A stretch of DNA of 64,000 bases from Pseudomonas sp. S09G 359 (GCF_002843605.1 NZ_CP025263.1:1742501-1806500); one strand, 5' to 3'; shown: positions 28,319 through 38,425, counted from the first letter of the stretch. Notes: generated by a model not told the origin, from the letters alone. Program-made: numbers and translations.

Positions 28319-31300
28319 TCAAGCAGATTTCGGGATGAGGCGCTCGAACAACGCCTCCAATGTATTAAAGCGTTCTTCGGCGCGTTCCATCGGCACCATG
28401 AATTTGAACAGCGTAGCCCCTTCGAACTTGTAGCGGTTGGGCTGGCCCTGGATCAGCTTGATCAGCACCAGTGGGTCCACCGGTGTCTGCGCTTCGAATT
28501 CGATGCGCCCACCCTGCGGCCCGGCGTCGACCTTCTTGATGCCCAACTGTTCGGCCTGCAATTTAAGCAGGGTCAGGCGCACCAGATTCTTGGTCGGTTC
28601 CGGCAGCAAGCCGAAACGGTCGATCATCTCCACCTGCAGGTCCTTGAGGCCTTCTTCGTCGGTGGCCGAGGCGATGCGCTTGTACAGGATCAGCCGCGCA
28701 TGCACGTCCGGCAGGTAGTCTTCGGGAATCAACGCCGGCAAACGCAGGTTGATTTCCGGGCCACCACCCAGGGGTTGGTCGAGGTTCGGTTGCTCGCCCT
28801 TGCGGATGGCTTTCACCGCGCGCTCGAGCATCTCCATATACAAGGTGAAACCCACGGCCTGGATCTGCCCGCTCTGGCCGTCACCCAGCAGTTCGCCGGC
28901 GCCACGGATTTCCAGGTCGTTGGTGGCCAGCACAAAGCCGGCGCCCAGGTCCTGGGTATTGGCGATTGCTTCCAGGCGCTTTTCCGCGTCGGAGGTGATC
29001 TGTTGGCGCGGTGGCGTCAGCAGGTAGGCATACGCCTGGTGGTGGCTGCGACCTACGCGGCCGCGCAGTTGATGCAGTTGGGCCAGGCCGAACTTGTCGG
29101 CACGTTCGATAATGATGGTGTTGGCGCTCGGCACGTCGATGCCGGTCTCGATGATGGTCGAGGCGATCAGCACGTTGAAGCGCTTGTGGTAGAAGTCGCT
29201 CATCACCTGTTCGAGTTCGCGCTCGCGCATCTGCCCGTGGCCGATGGCAATGCGCGCTTCGGGCACCAGTTCGGCGAGGTCGGCGGCGCATTTCTCGATG
29301 GTTTTCACGTCGTTGTGCAGGTAGTACACCTGGCCGCCACGGAGCAATTCGCGCAGCAGCGCTTCCTTGACCGTGCTTTTGTTCTGCTCCATCACGAAAG
29401 TGCGCACCGACAGGCGTCGCGCCGGCGGCGTGGCGATAATCGACAGGTCGCGCATGCCCGACACCGCCATGTTCAGGGTGCGTGGGATCGGCGTCGCGGT
29501 GAGCGTAAGAATATCGACTTCACTGCGCAGGGCCTTGAGCTGTTCTTTCTGGCGTACACCAAAGCGGTGTTCTTCGTCGATGATCACCAGGCCCAGGTTC
29601 TTGATCTTCACGTCGTCCGACAGCAGCTTGTGGGTGCCGATCACGATGTCGATCTTGCCTTCGGCGAGGTCGGCGACGGCGGCATTCACTTCCTTGGCGG
29701 ATTTGAAGCGGCTCATCACTTCCACGGTCACCGGCCAGTCGGCGAAGCGGTCGCGGAAGCTGTTGTAGTGCTGCTGCGCCAGCAGGGTGGTCGGCACCAG
29801 GATCGCCACCTGGCGGCCGCCGTGCACCGCAATAAAGGCGGCGCGCATGGCCACTTCGGTCTTGCCGAAGCCGACGTCGCCGCACACCAGGCGGTCCATC
29901 GGCTTGGGCGCGAGCATGTCGGCGCGCACGGCTTCGATGGTGGTTTGCTGGTCCGGGGTTTCCTCGAAGGCAAACCCGGCGCTGAAGGTGGCGTAGTCGG
30001 CTTTTGGGTCGGCGAAGGCATACCCTTCGCGCGCTGCTCGGCGGGCATAGATGTCGAGCAACTCGGCGGCCACGTCGCGCACTTGTTCGGCGGCCTTGCG
30101 CTTGGCTTTCTGCCAGGTCTCCGAGCCCAGACGGTGCAACGGCGCCAGCGCATCATCGCTGCCGGTGTAGCGGGCGATCAGGTGCAGGTTGGCCACCGGC
30201 ACATAGAGCTTGGCGCCCTCGGCGTATTCCATGGTGAGGAATTCGGCGGCCTGGTTATCGATCTCCAGGGTCTGCAGGCCCAGGTAGCGGCCGACACCGT
30301 GGTCGATATGCACCACCGGCGCGCCTTCACGCAGCTCTGTGAGGTTCTTGATCACCGCGTCGTTGTTGGCGTCGGCGCGTTTTTCACGGCGGCGGCGCTG
30401 CATCACGCGCTGGCCGAACAGCGGGCTTTCGGCGATCAGTGCCAGCGCCGGGTCGTCGAGCAGCAGGCCTTCATCCAGCGGCGCGATGGTGATCGCCAGG
30501 CGGTCGGTGCTTTTTACGAAGTCCGGCCAGCTGTCGACGGTTTTCGGCCGCAGCTTGAGGCGTTCGAGCAGTTCCAGCAGCACTTCGCGGCGCCCGGCGG
30601 ACTCGGCGGTAAACAGCACGCGCCCCGGGAAGTCGCCGAGGAAGTTGGACAGCGCTTCCAGCGGCTGGGTGGCCTTGGCCTGGATCGCCAGATCCGGCAG
30701 CGCCCCGGCGGGGAAACGTTCGCGGCCACTGCCGGCTTCCACGTCCTGTTGGCTGGCGACCACACGCGGCCAGCTTTTCAGGCGCGCGAAGCAGTCTTCC
30801 ACCGGCAGGAACAGCTCGGCGGGCGGCAATAAAGGCCGGGACGGATCGACGCGGCGCTCTTCATAGCGGTTGCGCACGTCGTTCCAGAAGTTTTCTGCCG
30901 CCTGTTCGATGCCTGGCAGCGAGAACACCTGGGTGTCCTGGGGCAGGTAATCGAACAGGGTGGAGGTTTCATCGAAGAACAGCGGCAGGTAGTACTCGAT
31001 ACCGGCCGGTGTAATCCCGCTGCTCAAATCCTGGAAGATCGGGCAGCGGCGGAAGTCCACGTCGAAGCGTTCGCGAAAGCGTGCCTTGAAGCGCGTGACC
31101 GCGTCTTTTTGCAGCGGGAATTCCCGCGCCGGTAGCAGCTTGATCGATTCGACCTTGTCGATGGAGCGCTGGTTTTCCGGATCGAAGGTGCGCAGGGTCT
31201 CGATTTCGTCGTCGAACAGGTCGATGCGGTAAGGCAACTTGCTGCCCATCGGGAACAGGTCGATCAGTGCACCGCGCACTGCGAACTCGCCGTGCTCGTA

Positions 31301-31768
31301 GACCGTGTCGACGCAACGGTAGCCGCTGGCTTCCAGGCGCGTGCGCATCTGCTCCACATCGAGTTTCTGGCCGATATCCAGCACCAGGCTGCTGCCCAGC
31401 AGGAACTTGGTCGGCGCCAGGCGATGCAGGGCCGTGGTGATCGGCACCACCAGCACGCCGTGGGCCAGTTCCGGCAGGCGGTACAGGCTGGCGATGCGCT
31501 GGGAAATGATGTCCTGATGCGGTGAGAACAGGTCGTAAGGCAGGGTTTCCCAATCGGGAAAATGCAGCACCGGCAAATCGGGGGCGAAGAAGCTCAGCTC
31601 CTGCTCCAGCCGCTCGGCGCTTTGGCTGTCGGCGGTAAGCAGCAGGGTAAAGCGCTTGGCTGCGCTGGCAGCCTCGGCGATGGCCAGGCTCAGGGCGGCA
31701 CCGGGCAGGTTGCCCCAGTGCTGTTTACCTGCCGCGGCAGGGAGAAGCGGTAGACGCAGAACGGGCAC
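28319..31768 (-). CDS. mfd: Transcription-repair coupling factor Mfd
   Basis: A 1149-residue protein of normal family length. It has the UvrB-like N-terminal region (LPVLHFPDWETLPYDLFSPH), a CarD-like RNA polymerase interaction domain (REGAPVVHIDHGVGRYLGLQ near 470), the RecG-like translocase with GDVGFGKTEVA near 630 and VIIDEEHRFGV near 730, and the C-terminal TRCF domain. It removes stalled RNA polymerase and recruits UvrA. The start is a GTG at 31768. It is divergent from the GAPDH gene. Confidence 0.97.
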   Translation of the reverse strand: MPVLRLPLLPAAAGKQHWGNLPGAALSLAIAEAASAAKRFTLLLTADSQSAERLEQELSFFAPDLPVLHFPDWETLPYDLFSPHQDIISQRIASLYRLPELAHGVLVVPITTALHRLAPTKFLLGSSLVLDIGQKLDVEQMRTRLEASGYRCVDTVYEHGEFAVRGALIDLFPMGSKLPYRIDLFDDEIETLRTFDPENQRSIDKVESIKLLPAREFPLQKDAVTRFKARFRERFDVDFRRCPIFQDLSSGITPAGIEYYLPLFFDETSTLFDYLPQDTQVFSLPGIEQAAENFWNDVRNRYEERRVDPSRPLLPPAELFLPVEDCFARLKSWPRVVASQQDVEAGSGRERFPAGALPDLAIQAKATQPLEALSNFLGDFPGRVLFTAESAGRREVLLELLERLKLRPKTVDSWPDFVKSTDRLAITIAPLDEGLLLDDPALALIAESPLFGQRVMQRRRREKRADANNDAVIKNLTELREGAPVVHIDHGVGRYLGLQTLEIDNQAAEFLTMEYAEGAKLYVPVANLHLIARYTGSDDALAPLHRLGSETWQKAKRKAAEQVRDVAAELLDIYARRAAREGYAFADPKADYATFSAGFAFEETPDQQTTIEAVRADMLAPKPMDRLVCGDVGFGKTEVAMRAAFIAVHGGRQVAILVPTTLLAQQHYNSFRDRFADWPVTVEVMSRFKSAKEVNAAVADLAEGKIDIVIGTHKLLSDDVKIKNLGLVIIDEEHRFGVRQKEQLKALRSEVDILTLTATPIPRTLNMAVSGMRDLSIIATPPARRLSVRTFVMEQNKSTVKEALLRELLRGGQVYYLHNDVKTIEKCAADLAELVPEARIAIGHGQMRERELEQVMSDFYHKRFNVLIASTIIETGIDVPSANTIIIERADKFGLAQLHQLRGRVGRSHHQAYAYLLTPPRQQITSDAEKRLEAIANTQDLGAGFVLATNDLEIRGAGELLGDGQSGQIQAVGFTLYMEMLERAVKAIRKGEQPNLDQPLGGGPEINLRLPALIPEDYLPDVHARLILYKRIASATDEEGLKDLQVEMIDRFGLLPEPTKNLVRLTLLKLQAEQLGIKKVDAGPQGGRIEFEAQTPVDPLVLIKLIQGQPNRYKFEGATLFKFMVPMERAEERFNTLEALFERLIPKSA

Positions 31769-32123
31769 GGAAGGTTGAGCTCCAAGCGTTGCGACAAAGT
31801 CGGTAATTGTAACGGCCCGAGGTGCCGCCTGTCAGTTGCTGACTGAGCCTATTACGGTTTGTAGGAAATGTAGTGGCTAAGACAAACAATGGCGCATTTT
31901 GACTCAATATGTAGTGCCATTTTACGCGTAAGTTTTGGAGAGTTACGGACAAGTCGGCGTAGGCGCTTCACTAGTGGCCTTCTGGAACCCGCGTATTTGC
32001 TGGGCTGTAGCGGGGTGTTGATTTTTGGCAAGGGGTTTTTGTTGGGTGGCGCGCATTGCTCCGAGGGCAGTCGGGCGGCATAATGTAGCCCCTTTTTTCA
32101 GCCCCTACATGTGGAAGGTTCCC
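31769..32123. promoter_or_regulatory. Divergent mfd/gap promoter region
   Basis: These 355 bp hold no gene. The centre (about 31855-31935) is AT-rich and contains a weak inverted repeat AATGGC (31888-31893) / GCCATT (31916-31921). Promoters for both genes are expected here, but no sigma-70 pair stands out and no HexR-like site is seen. Confidence 0.4.
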
Positions 32124-33572
32124 GTGACTCAGAAGCCCGACCAGTGTCTTGGTGAATGGATCGACCGTGAAGCACTCGCAGAAGCGATGATCCCGCTTAT
32201 CGGTCAGCTGTACCGCAATAATAATGTGGTGAGCTCGATCTATGGCCGCAGCCTGATCAACCAATCAGTCATCGCGATTCTCAAGGCGCATCGCTTTGCT
32301 CGCCATCGTTCTGCCGACGACAGCGAACTCTCCGTCCACGAAACATTCCCTCTGCTTAAAGCCATGAGCGAGCTCAAGCTCGGCGCGGCTTCGGTAGACC
32401 TGGGCAAGCTGGCCTACAAATTTCGCAAAGAAGGCGCCGGCCGCAGCGCCGAGCAGTTCGTGCGTGAAGAAATGGCCGATGTGGTTGGCCAGCAAAACGC
32501 CGCTGCCCGCAAAGGCACCGACGTTGTGCTGTACGGCTTCGGCCGTATCGGCCGCCTGCTGGCGCGCATCCTGATCGAAAAAACCGGTGGTGGCGACGGC
32601 CTGCGCCTGCGTGCCATCGTGGTGCGCAAAGGCGCCGAGAATGACCTGACCAAGCGCGCCAGCCTGCTGCGTCGCGATTCGGTCCACGGCCCGTTCAACG
32701 GCACCATCGTCATCGACGAAGAAAACAACACCATCACCGCCAACGGTAACCTGATCCAGGTGATCTACGCGAAGAACCCGACTGAGGTGGACTACACCCA
32801 GTACGGCATCAAGGACGCCCTGCTGGTGGACAACACCGGCGTATGGCGTGATGCCGAAGGCCTGGGCCAGCACCTGGCCTGCCCGGGTATCGACCGCGTT
32901 GTCCTGACCGCACCGGGCAAGGGCAAGCTGAAGAACATCGTGCATGGCATCAACCATGGCGAAATCACTGCTGACGACAAGATCGTGTCCGCCGCTTCCT
33001 GCACCACCAACGCCATCGTGCCGGTGCTGAAGGCTGTGAATGACAAGTTCGGCATCGTTAACGGCCACGTCGAAACCGTTCACTCGTACACCAACGACCA
33101 GAACCTGATCGACAACTTCCACAAGGGCGATCGCCGTGGCCGTAGCGCCGCGTTGAACATGGTGATCACCGAGACCGGTGCTGCCACCGCTGCCGCCAAG
33201 GCCCTGCCTGAACTGGCCGGCAAGCTGACCGGTAACGCGATTCGCGTACCGACGCCGAACGTGTCGATGGCCATTCTCAACCTCAACCTTGAGAACGCCG
33301 CCACCCGTGAAGAGATGAACGAGTACCTGCGCTACATGGCGCTGCACTCCGATCTGCACAAGCAAATCGACTTCGTCAACTCGCAGGAAGTGGTCTCCAC
33401 CGACTTCGTTGGCTCGCGCCACGCTGGTGTGGTGGACGCTGAGGCGACCATTAGCCAGGACAACCGCGTTGTGTTGTACGTTTGGTACGACAACGAGTTC
33501 GGCTACAGCTGCCAGGTGGTTCGCGTGATGGAAGACATGGCTGGGGTCAACCCGCCTGCGTTTCCGCGCTAA
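32124..33572 (+). CDS. Glyceraldehyde-3-phosphate dehydrogenase, long form
   Basis: A 482-residue protein. Ordinary GAPDH is about 335; here a helical extension of about 125 residues precedes the NAD-binding GFGRIGR. The catalytic cysteine is in SAASCTTNAIVPVL near 293 and the histidine region in ETVHSYTNDQNLID near 320. It converts GAP to 1,3-bisphosphoglycerate or the reverse; the long form is often thought to be the gluconeogenic paralogue. The GTG start at 32124 is chosen for the GGAAGG 5 bp upstream; the ATG at 32109 (MWKVPVTQ) is an alternative without a ribosome site. Confidence 0.92.
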   Translation: MTQKPDQCLGEWIDREALAEAMIPLIGQLYRNNNVVSSIYGRSLINQSVIAILKAHRFARHRSADDSELSVHETFPLLKAMSELKLGAASVDLGKLAYKFRKEGAGRSAEQFVREEMADVVGQQNAAARKGTDVVLYGFGRIGRLLARILIEKTGGGDGLRLRAIVVRKGAENDLTKRASLLRRDSVHGPFNGTIVIDEENNTITANGNLIQVIYAKNPTEVDYTQYGIKDALLVDNTGVWRDAEGLGQHLACPGIDRVVLTAPGKGKLKNIVHGINHGEITADDKIVSAASCTTNAIVPVLKAVNDKFGIVNGHVETVHSYTNDQNLIDNFHKGDRRGRSAALNMVITETGAATAAAKALPELAGKLTGNAIRVPTPNVSMAILNLNLENAATREEMNEYLRYMALHSDLHKQIDFVNSQEVVSTDFVGSRHAGVVDAEATISQDNRVVLYVWYDNEFGYSCQVVRVMEDMAGVNPPAFPR

Positions 33573-33588
33573 GCATTAGCGGTAAGTG

Positions 33589-33618
33589 AAAAAGCCCCGA
33601 CTGGTTCGGGGCTTTTTT
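33589..33618 (+). terminator. Intrinsic terminator after gap
   Basis: Stem AAAAAGCCCCGA/TCGGGGCTTTTT (33589-33600 and 33606-33617) with a 5-nt loop. Confidence 0.95.
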
Positions 33619-33652
33619 GTGGTCATAAGGTTTGTGGTGGCTGTAAGGGCCT

Positions 33653-33737
33653 CTTCGCGAGCAAGCCCGCTCCCACATTTAACCGCGTATATCCTGAAGA
33701 AATACGGTTGAATGTGGGAGCGGGCTTGCTCGCGAAG
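33653..33737. repeat. Paired REP element, class A
   Basis: Class A arms at 33653-33676 and 33714-33737 in inverted order with a 37-bp spacer. It is in the convergent gap between gap and the chalcone-isomerase-like gene. Confidence 0.92.
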
Positions 33738-33754
33738 GCGGTAGTCGAGCCTCC

Positions 33755-34288
33755 TCAATTCAGTAGTTTGTCGCGCAGGCTGTCGGACAACCCCTTGGGC
33801 GCCAGCCAGATCCCCAGGTAGGCCCTGGCCAACTCATCATCGCGACTGCTAAACACCACCTGCCCATTAATCTCCAGGTTCAACCCACGCCCTGGCCGAA
33901 AATCCAGTGCATAGCGATCGCCACTGCGGATATTACGAAAGCTGGCATGCAGCTTTTCAATCTCGGCCCTCAGGCGTTCGCTGGCTTGCTGGCGCTCCAG
34001 GGTCGCTGTGGCAGCTTTGATCACATCGCTGCGATCGATATCGCGAAAGTAATACAGCTCCAGGCGCAGCGCCTTCTGCTGGTTCCAGGCCTGCCTGGCG
34101 CTCAAATCCTTCGGGGCATACAGCGCCGCTGCGTACACATCGGCCCAGAGGTAGGTGAGCACCGCCTGGTTTTTCAGCGCAAGTTCCTGGGACTGTGCCG
34201 GGAAGCCGGCTTGCTTGAGTCGATCCGCTTCATTGGCTTGCACCGTGAGCGACAACATCAGCAATAAAGCGATAACTACATGTCGCAT
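33755..34288 (-). CDS. Chalcone-isomerase-like exported protein
   Basis: A 177-residue protein with signal peptide MRHVVIALLLMLSLTVQA. The mature part (WADVYAAALYAPK, LRLELYYFRDIDRSDVIKAA, GLNLEINGQVVFSS) matches the bacterial chalcone isomerase-like fold. These relatives are usually not true chalcone isomerases and their ligand is unknown; a periplasmic lipid or fatty-acid binding role is possible. It is divergent from apbE, with 64 bp between the start codons. Confidence 0.8.
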   Translation of the reverse strand: MRHVVIALLLMLSLTVQANEADRLKQAGFPAQSQELALKNQAVLTYLWADVYAAALYAPKDLSARQAWNQQKALRLELYYFRDIDRSDVIKAATATLERQQASERLRAEIEKLHASFRNIRSGDRYALDFRPGRGLNLEINGQVVFSSRDDELARAYLGIWLAPKGLSDSLRDKLLN

Positions 34289-34352
34289 AATGGCTCGTCC
34301 TGAAAGGGTGCGTGCCTACAGGTTAATTCAATTTTCGGCAGTGGCAGGGGTT

Positions 34353-35360
34353 ATGGGCAAACTGCGTCAAATGGCGATGGGCTGCGGGTTCGCGTTGCTG
34401 GCCGGGTGCGGCGACGGGTTAGAGCAGTTTGGCGGCCCGACCATGGGCAGTACCTATTCGATCCAGTACGTCAGAACAGCGAGCAGCCCGAGTACGAAAG
34501 AGCTTCAGCGCCAAGTGGAAAGCATTTTGGGGGAGTTCGACCGGCAACTGTCCACCTACCGCAGCGACTCTGTGATCGAGGGCTTCAACCGCCTGCCGGC
34601 GAACAGCTGCCAGGCGATGCCCGAGCCGGTGCTGCAGCTGGTACGCACCGGCGAGCAGTTGTCCCAGGCCAGCGCTGGCGCGTTTGACCTGACGGTGGAG
34701 CCGCTGCTGAACCTGTGGGGCTTCGGCCCCCAGGCACGCGCGCTGAAGGTGCCGGATGTACAGGCACTGGCGCAGGCCCACCAGCGGGTCGGCCACCAGC
34801 ACCTGCGTATCGACGGCGAGCAGTTGTGCAAGGATGCCGCCGTCGAAGTCGACTTCAACAGCATCGCTGCGGGCTACGCGGTGGACCGGATCGTCGCTTT
34901 GCTGGGTAGCCAAGGCATCCACAGCTACCTGGTCGAAGCCACCGGCGAACTCAAGGCCGCCGGGCGTAAACCCGACGGCTCGGCGTGGCGTATCGCCCTC
35001 GAAGAACCGCGTGATGATCAGCAGGTGGCAGAGAAAATCATCGCCGTGGATGGCGTTGGTGTGTCCACATCAGGTGACTATCGCAATTATTTCCAGCAGG
35101 ATGGTCGGCGTTATTCGCACACACTGGATGCGCGGACCGGCGCGCCGATCACCCATCGACTGGCGTCGGTGACGGTGCTTCATCCTTCGGCGCTGGCGGC
35201 CGATGGCCTGTCGACGTTATTGCTGATCCTCGGGCCTGAGCAAGGCTGGGCCTACGCCGAACAGCAGCACATCGCCGCGTTTTTTGTGATGCGTGAGGGG
35301 GAGGGTTTCGTCACACGTAGTAACAAGGCATTCGAGCAGTTGACGGCGGCAAAACCGTAA
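34353..35360 (+). CDS. apbE: FAD:protein FMN transferase ApbE
   Basis: A 335-residue lipoprotein. The start MGKLRQMAMGCGFALLAGC gives a lipobox LLAGC; GGCAGGGG lies just before it, so upstream in-frame starts are rejected. Family motifs are TMGSTYSIQY near 30, VDFNSIAAGYAVDRI near 170 and SGDYRNYF / HTLDARTGAP near 245-270. It attaches FMN from FAD to Thr/Ser of periplasmic-side proteins such as NqrB/C, RnfG and NosR. No such target gene is adjacent here. The next gene, sthA, is 188 bp downstream. Confidence 0.93.
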   Translation: MGKLRQMAMGCGFALLAGCGDGLEQFGGPTMGSTYSIQYVRTASSPSTKELQRQVESILGEFDRQLSTYRSDSVIEGFNRLPANSCQAMPEPVLQLVRTGEQLSQASAGAFDLTVEPLLNLWGFGPQARALKVPDVQALAQAHQRVGHQHLRIDGEQLCKDAAVEVDFNSIAAGYAVDRIVALLGSQGIHSYLVEATGELKAAGRKPDGSAWRIALEEPRDDQQVAEKIIAVDGVGVSTSGDYRNYFQQDGRRYSHTLDARTGAPITHRLASVTVLHPSALAADGLSTLLLILGPEQGWAYAEQQHIAAFFVMREGEGFVTRSNKAFEQLTAAKP

Positions 35361-35548
35361 TCAGCGCCCTGTAGTAAAGGCAATACTGGCCTACGACGCG
35401 ACCAAGGGTTAATGTGCGCGGCGTTGAGCCTTATATAGACTGTGCCCCGGTTCACACACTTGAGCCAAATTGTCCTTCATGACCGCTGGCCGCGGCATGA
35501 TTTAGCCCGGCGTCCAACCGTACGCCTGGCCTGTTCTGAGGAGTACGC

Positions 35549-36943
35549 ATGGCTGTCTACAACTACGACGTGGTGGTACTGGGTTCCGGCCCAGCTGGAG
35601 AAGGTGCGGCGATGAACGCCGCGAAGGCAGGGCGCAAGGTGGCGATGGTCGATAGCCGTCGCCAGGTCGGCGGTAACTGCACCCACCTGGGTACCATCCC
35701 GTCCAAGGCCTTGCGTCACTCGGTCCGCCAGATCATGCAGTTCAACACCAACCCGATGTTCCGGGCCATTGGTGAGCCGCGCTGGTTCTCGTTCCCGGAC
35801 GTGTTGAAAAGCGCCGAGAAAGTCATCTCCAAACAAGTTGCCTCGCGTACCGGCTACTACGCCCGTAACCGCGTCGACCTGTTCTTCGGCACCGGCAGCT
35901 TCGCCGACGAGCAAACCATCGAAGTGGTCTGCCCCAACGGTGTGGTTGAAAAGCTGGTGGCCAAGCACATCATCATCGCCACCGGTTCGCGCCCGTATCG
36001 CCCGGCGGACATCGATTTCCACCACCCGCGTATCTACGATAGCGACACCATCCTGAGCCTGGGCCACACCCCGCGCAAACTGATCATCTACGGCGCCGGG
36101 GTGATCGGCTGTGAATACGCCTCGATCTTCAGCGGCCTGGGTGTACTGGTGGAGTTGGTGGACAACCGTGACCAGCTGCTGAGCTTCCTTGACTCGGAAA
36201 TTTCCCAGGCGTTGAGCTACCACTTCAGCAACAACAACATCACCGTGCGCCATAACGAAGAGTATGAGCGGGTCGAAGGCCTGGACAACGGGGTGATCCT
36301 GCACCTCAAGTCCGGCAAGAAGATCAAGGCCGACGCCTTGCTGTGGTGCAACGGGCGTACCGGCAACACCGACAAGCTGGGCATGGAAAACATCGGCGTC
36401 AAGGTCAACAGCCGTGGCCAGATCGAAGTCGACGAGAACTACCGCACCTGCGTGGCCAACATCTACGGCGCCGGTGACGTGATCGGCTGGCCAAGCCTGG
36501 CCAGTGCGGCGCATGACCAGGGCCGTTCGGCCGCTGGCAGCATTGTCGACAACGGCAGCTGGCGCTATGTGAACGACGTGCCGACCGGGATCTACACCAT
36601 TCCCGAGATCAGCTCGATCGGCAAGAACGAACACGAACTGACCAAGGCCAAGGTGCCTTACGAAGTGGGCAAGGCGTTCTTCAAGAGCATGGCGCGTGCA
36701 CAGATCGCTGGCGAGCCGCAGGGCATGCTGAAGATTCTGTTCCACCGTGAAACCCTGGAAGTCCTCGGCGTGCATTGCTTCGGCTACCAAGCCTCGGAGA
36801 TCGTGCACATTGGCCAGGCGATCATGAACCAGCCGGGTGAACTCAATACCCTCAAGTATTTTGTAAACACCACGTTCAACTACCCGACCATGGCCGAAGC
36901 CTATCGGGTAGCGGCCTACGACGGCCTCAACCGGCTTTTTTGA
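35549..36943 (+). CDS. sthA: Soluble pyridine nucleotide transhydrogenase SthA
   Basis: A 464-residue FAD protein related to dihydrolipoamide dehydrogenase. [17 protein letters not shown] binds FAD. In [13 protein letters not shown], Cys44 is kept but the second redox cysteine is a threonine (T49), as is typical of soluble transhydrogenases. The NAD site is [17 protein letters not shown] near 185. It transfers hydride between NADPH and NAD+ and so removes excess NADPH. The start has GAGGAG upstream. It has its own promoter region. Confidence 0.95.
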   Translation: MAVYNYDVVVLGSGPAGEGAAMNAAKAGRKVAMVDSRRQVGGNCTHLGTIPSKALRHSVRQIMQFNTNPMFRAIGEPRWFSFPDVLKSAEKVISKQVASRTGYYARNRVDLFFGTGSFADEQTIEVVCPNGVVEKLVAKHIIIATGSRPYRPADIDFHHPRIYDSDTILSLGHTPRKLIIYGAGVIGCEYASIFSGLGVLVELVDNRDQLLSFLDSEISQALSYHFSNNNITVRHNEEYERVEGLDNGVILHLKSGKKIKADALLWCNGRTGNTDKLGMENIGVKVNSRGQIEVDENYRTCVANIYGAGDVIGWPSLASAAHDQGRSAAGSIVDNGSWRYVNDVPTGIYTIPEISSIGKNEHELTKAKVPYEVGKAFFKSMARAQIAGEPQGMLKILFHRETLEVLGVHCFGYQASEIVHIGQAIMNQPGELNTLKYFVNTTFNYPTMAEAYRVAAYDGLNRLF

Positions 36944-36985
36944 GCGGCTCCGGCCGGTGGCCTGAGCCGGCCGGGGAGACCGATT

Positions 36986-37708
36986 TCAGTAATTCCCGAG
37001 GGTGGCAGTGGCCAAACCGGGAAAGTCTGTAATCAGGCTATCTACGCCGAAGTCGGCGAGCCTGCGCATCAGCGCAGGTTCGTTGACTGTCCACACGGAC
37101 ACGTGCAAACCCTGGCGCTGGGCTTTTTCCAGACGCTCGGGGGTGCACAACGTCCAGTTCAACGCCAGATACTCACAGCCATAGTTCTGCGCGACCTTCA
37201 ACGGGTCGAGCCAGGCGTATTCGGCGACCAGGCCGCGTGACAGGTCCGGAGTGAGTTCAACCGCGGCTTTCAACACTTCCCGCGAGCTTGAGGTCACGGT
37301 GACCTTGTCCATCAGGCCAAAGCGTACGGCCATTTCGCGGATCGCCAGCACGGTAGTCGCGGCGCGGGTGCGTGAGGCGCTTTTGACTTCCAGTTGCCAG
37401 TGATCGAAATCACATTTTTCGAACAGCTCTTCCAGGCGCGGAATCGGGCACGGCTTGACCCAACCCGGGCCGCCCTTGCGCGCGTCCATCTTCACCAGGT
37501 CTGCCGCCGAGTACTCGACGACTTTGCCGCGCCGGTCGGCGGTGCGCTTGAGGGTCGGGTCGTGGATGACCATCAACTCGCCGTCCATGGACAGGTGCAA
37601 GTCCAGCTCGCAACGGCGTACACCGTGCTTGAGGCACTCTTGAAAGCTGGTCAGGGTGTTTTCCGGTGCTTCGCCTTTGGCACCGCGGTGGCCATAAATC
37701 AGGGTCAC
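36986..37708 (-). CDS. Glycerophosphodiester phosphodiesterase
   Basis: A 240-residue cytoplasmic-type GDPD with no signal peptide. It has HRGAKGEAPENTLTSF with the first catalytic histidine, CELDLHLSMDGELMVIHDPTLKRT with metal ligands and the second histidine, and a C-terminal WTVNEPALMRRLADFGVDSLITD. It hydrolyses glycerophosphodiesters to glycerol-3-phosphate and an alcohol. The start is a GTG at 37708 with GGAG upstream. It is followed 42 bp later by the convergent sthA. Confidence 0.94.
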   Translation of the reverse strand: MTLIYGHRGAKGEAPENTLTSFQECLKHGVRRCELDLHLSMDGELMVIHDPTLKRTADRRGKVVEYSAADLVKMDARKGGPGWVKPCPIPRLEELFEKCDFDHWQLEVKSASRTRAATTVLAIREMAVRFGLMDKVTVTSSSREVLKAAVELTPDLSRGLVAEYAWLDPLKVAQNYGCEYLALNWTLCTPERLEKAQRQGLHVSVWTVNEPALMRRLADFGVDSLITDFPGLATATLGNY

Positions 37709-37752
37709 AGTTGCTCCTTTGCGCCAGGCTGGCTGGCGTAGTCAATACGTAT

Positions 37753-38331
37753 TCAGAGGTCGTCGCTTTGTTCTCGGGCCAGGCGGCGTTCCTGTGCCTG
37801 TTTCTGCAGGATGTAGCGCGCGAGCAATTGGCGTTGGGCGTCGGTCATGGATTCGAACTCGGTGCCGACGTCAAAGCCTGTGCCCTTGGGATCGCAATGG
37901 GTAACCCGCGCGCGCAGCAGCAGGCCGAGCGCCTGGGGCATCAGCACCAGCTTGACCGCCAGGTGCGCACCGGCCGGCAGGGGCGTGGGGTGCTGGAAGT
38001 CGATGCCGCCTTCGGAGATGATCACCGGCTGTGGCGCGCCGACTTCGTCCAGCAGGCCGCGCGCCATGATCTGGCTGAGCAGGTCCAGGCGTTTGTTCTG
38101 CACGCGCAGGAAGGCGGCGAGGGTGCGATCCTTCTCGCTGAGCTGGCGCAACAGGTGCTGGGCTTCGAATTCGCTCAGGTGCAGTTCACTGAGCAGATTG
38201 AAGAGTGGGGAATCATCCAGCAACACTTCCTTGCTCGCCGCTTCGGGGGCAGACAGGCTTTTGATTTGAAGTGCGATCATGTCGTCGATACGGTAGTATT
38301 CGCGGCGTTCTTCTTCATCTAATGTCGACAT
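37753..38331 (-). CDS. PilZ domain protein
   Basis: A 192-residue protein. The N-terminus has RREYYRIDDMIALQ, resembling the start of a PilZ domain; the middle is helical (EAQHLLRQLSEKDRTLAAFL), and the C-terminal part has beta segments ending in GFDVGTEFESMTDAQRQLL. Classical c-di-GMP motifs RxxxR and D/NxSxxG are not clear; SEGGIDF is the nearest to the second. It may therefore bind c-di-GMP weakly or not at all. It is divergent from lolC and upstream of the GDPD gene. Confidence 0.82.
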   Translation of the reverse strand: MSTLDEEERREYYRIDDMIALQIKSLSAPEAASKEVLLDDSPLFNLLSELHLSEFEAQHLLRQLSEKDRTLAAFLRVQNKRLDLLSQIMARGLLDEVGAPQPVIISEGGIDFQHPTPLPAGAHLAVKLVLMPQALGLLLRARVTHCDPKGTGFDVGTEFESMTDAQRQLLARYILQKQAQERRLAREQSDDL

Positions 38332-38425
38332 GGCGAACCCCAGGTAACGGTAATGGTCTGAGTGTAAAGCTGCTTACCAGACCCCGCCACCGGGACGTCT
38401 TCTTTTCCTCCGAACAAGCCCCGAC

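Noticed and set aside
28262..30832. 856-residue plus-strand open frame opposite mfd
   Set aside because: It is the antisense of a GC-rich gene; the His/Gln/Arg/Gly-rich composition is typical of such shadow frames.
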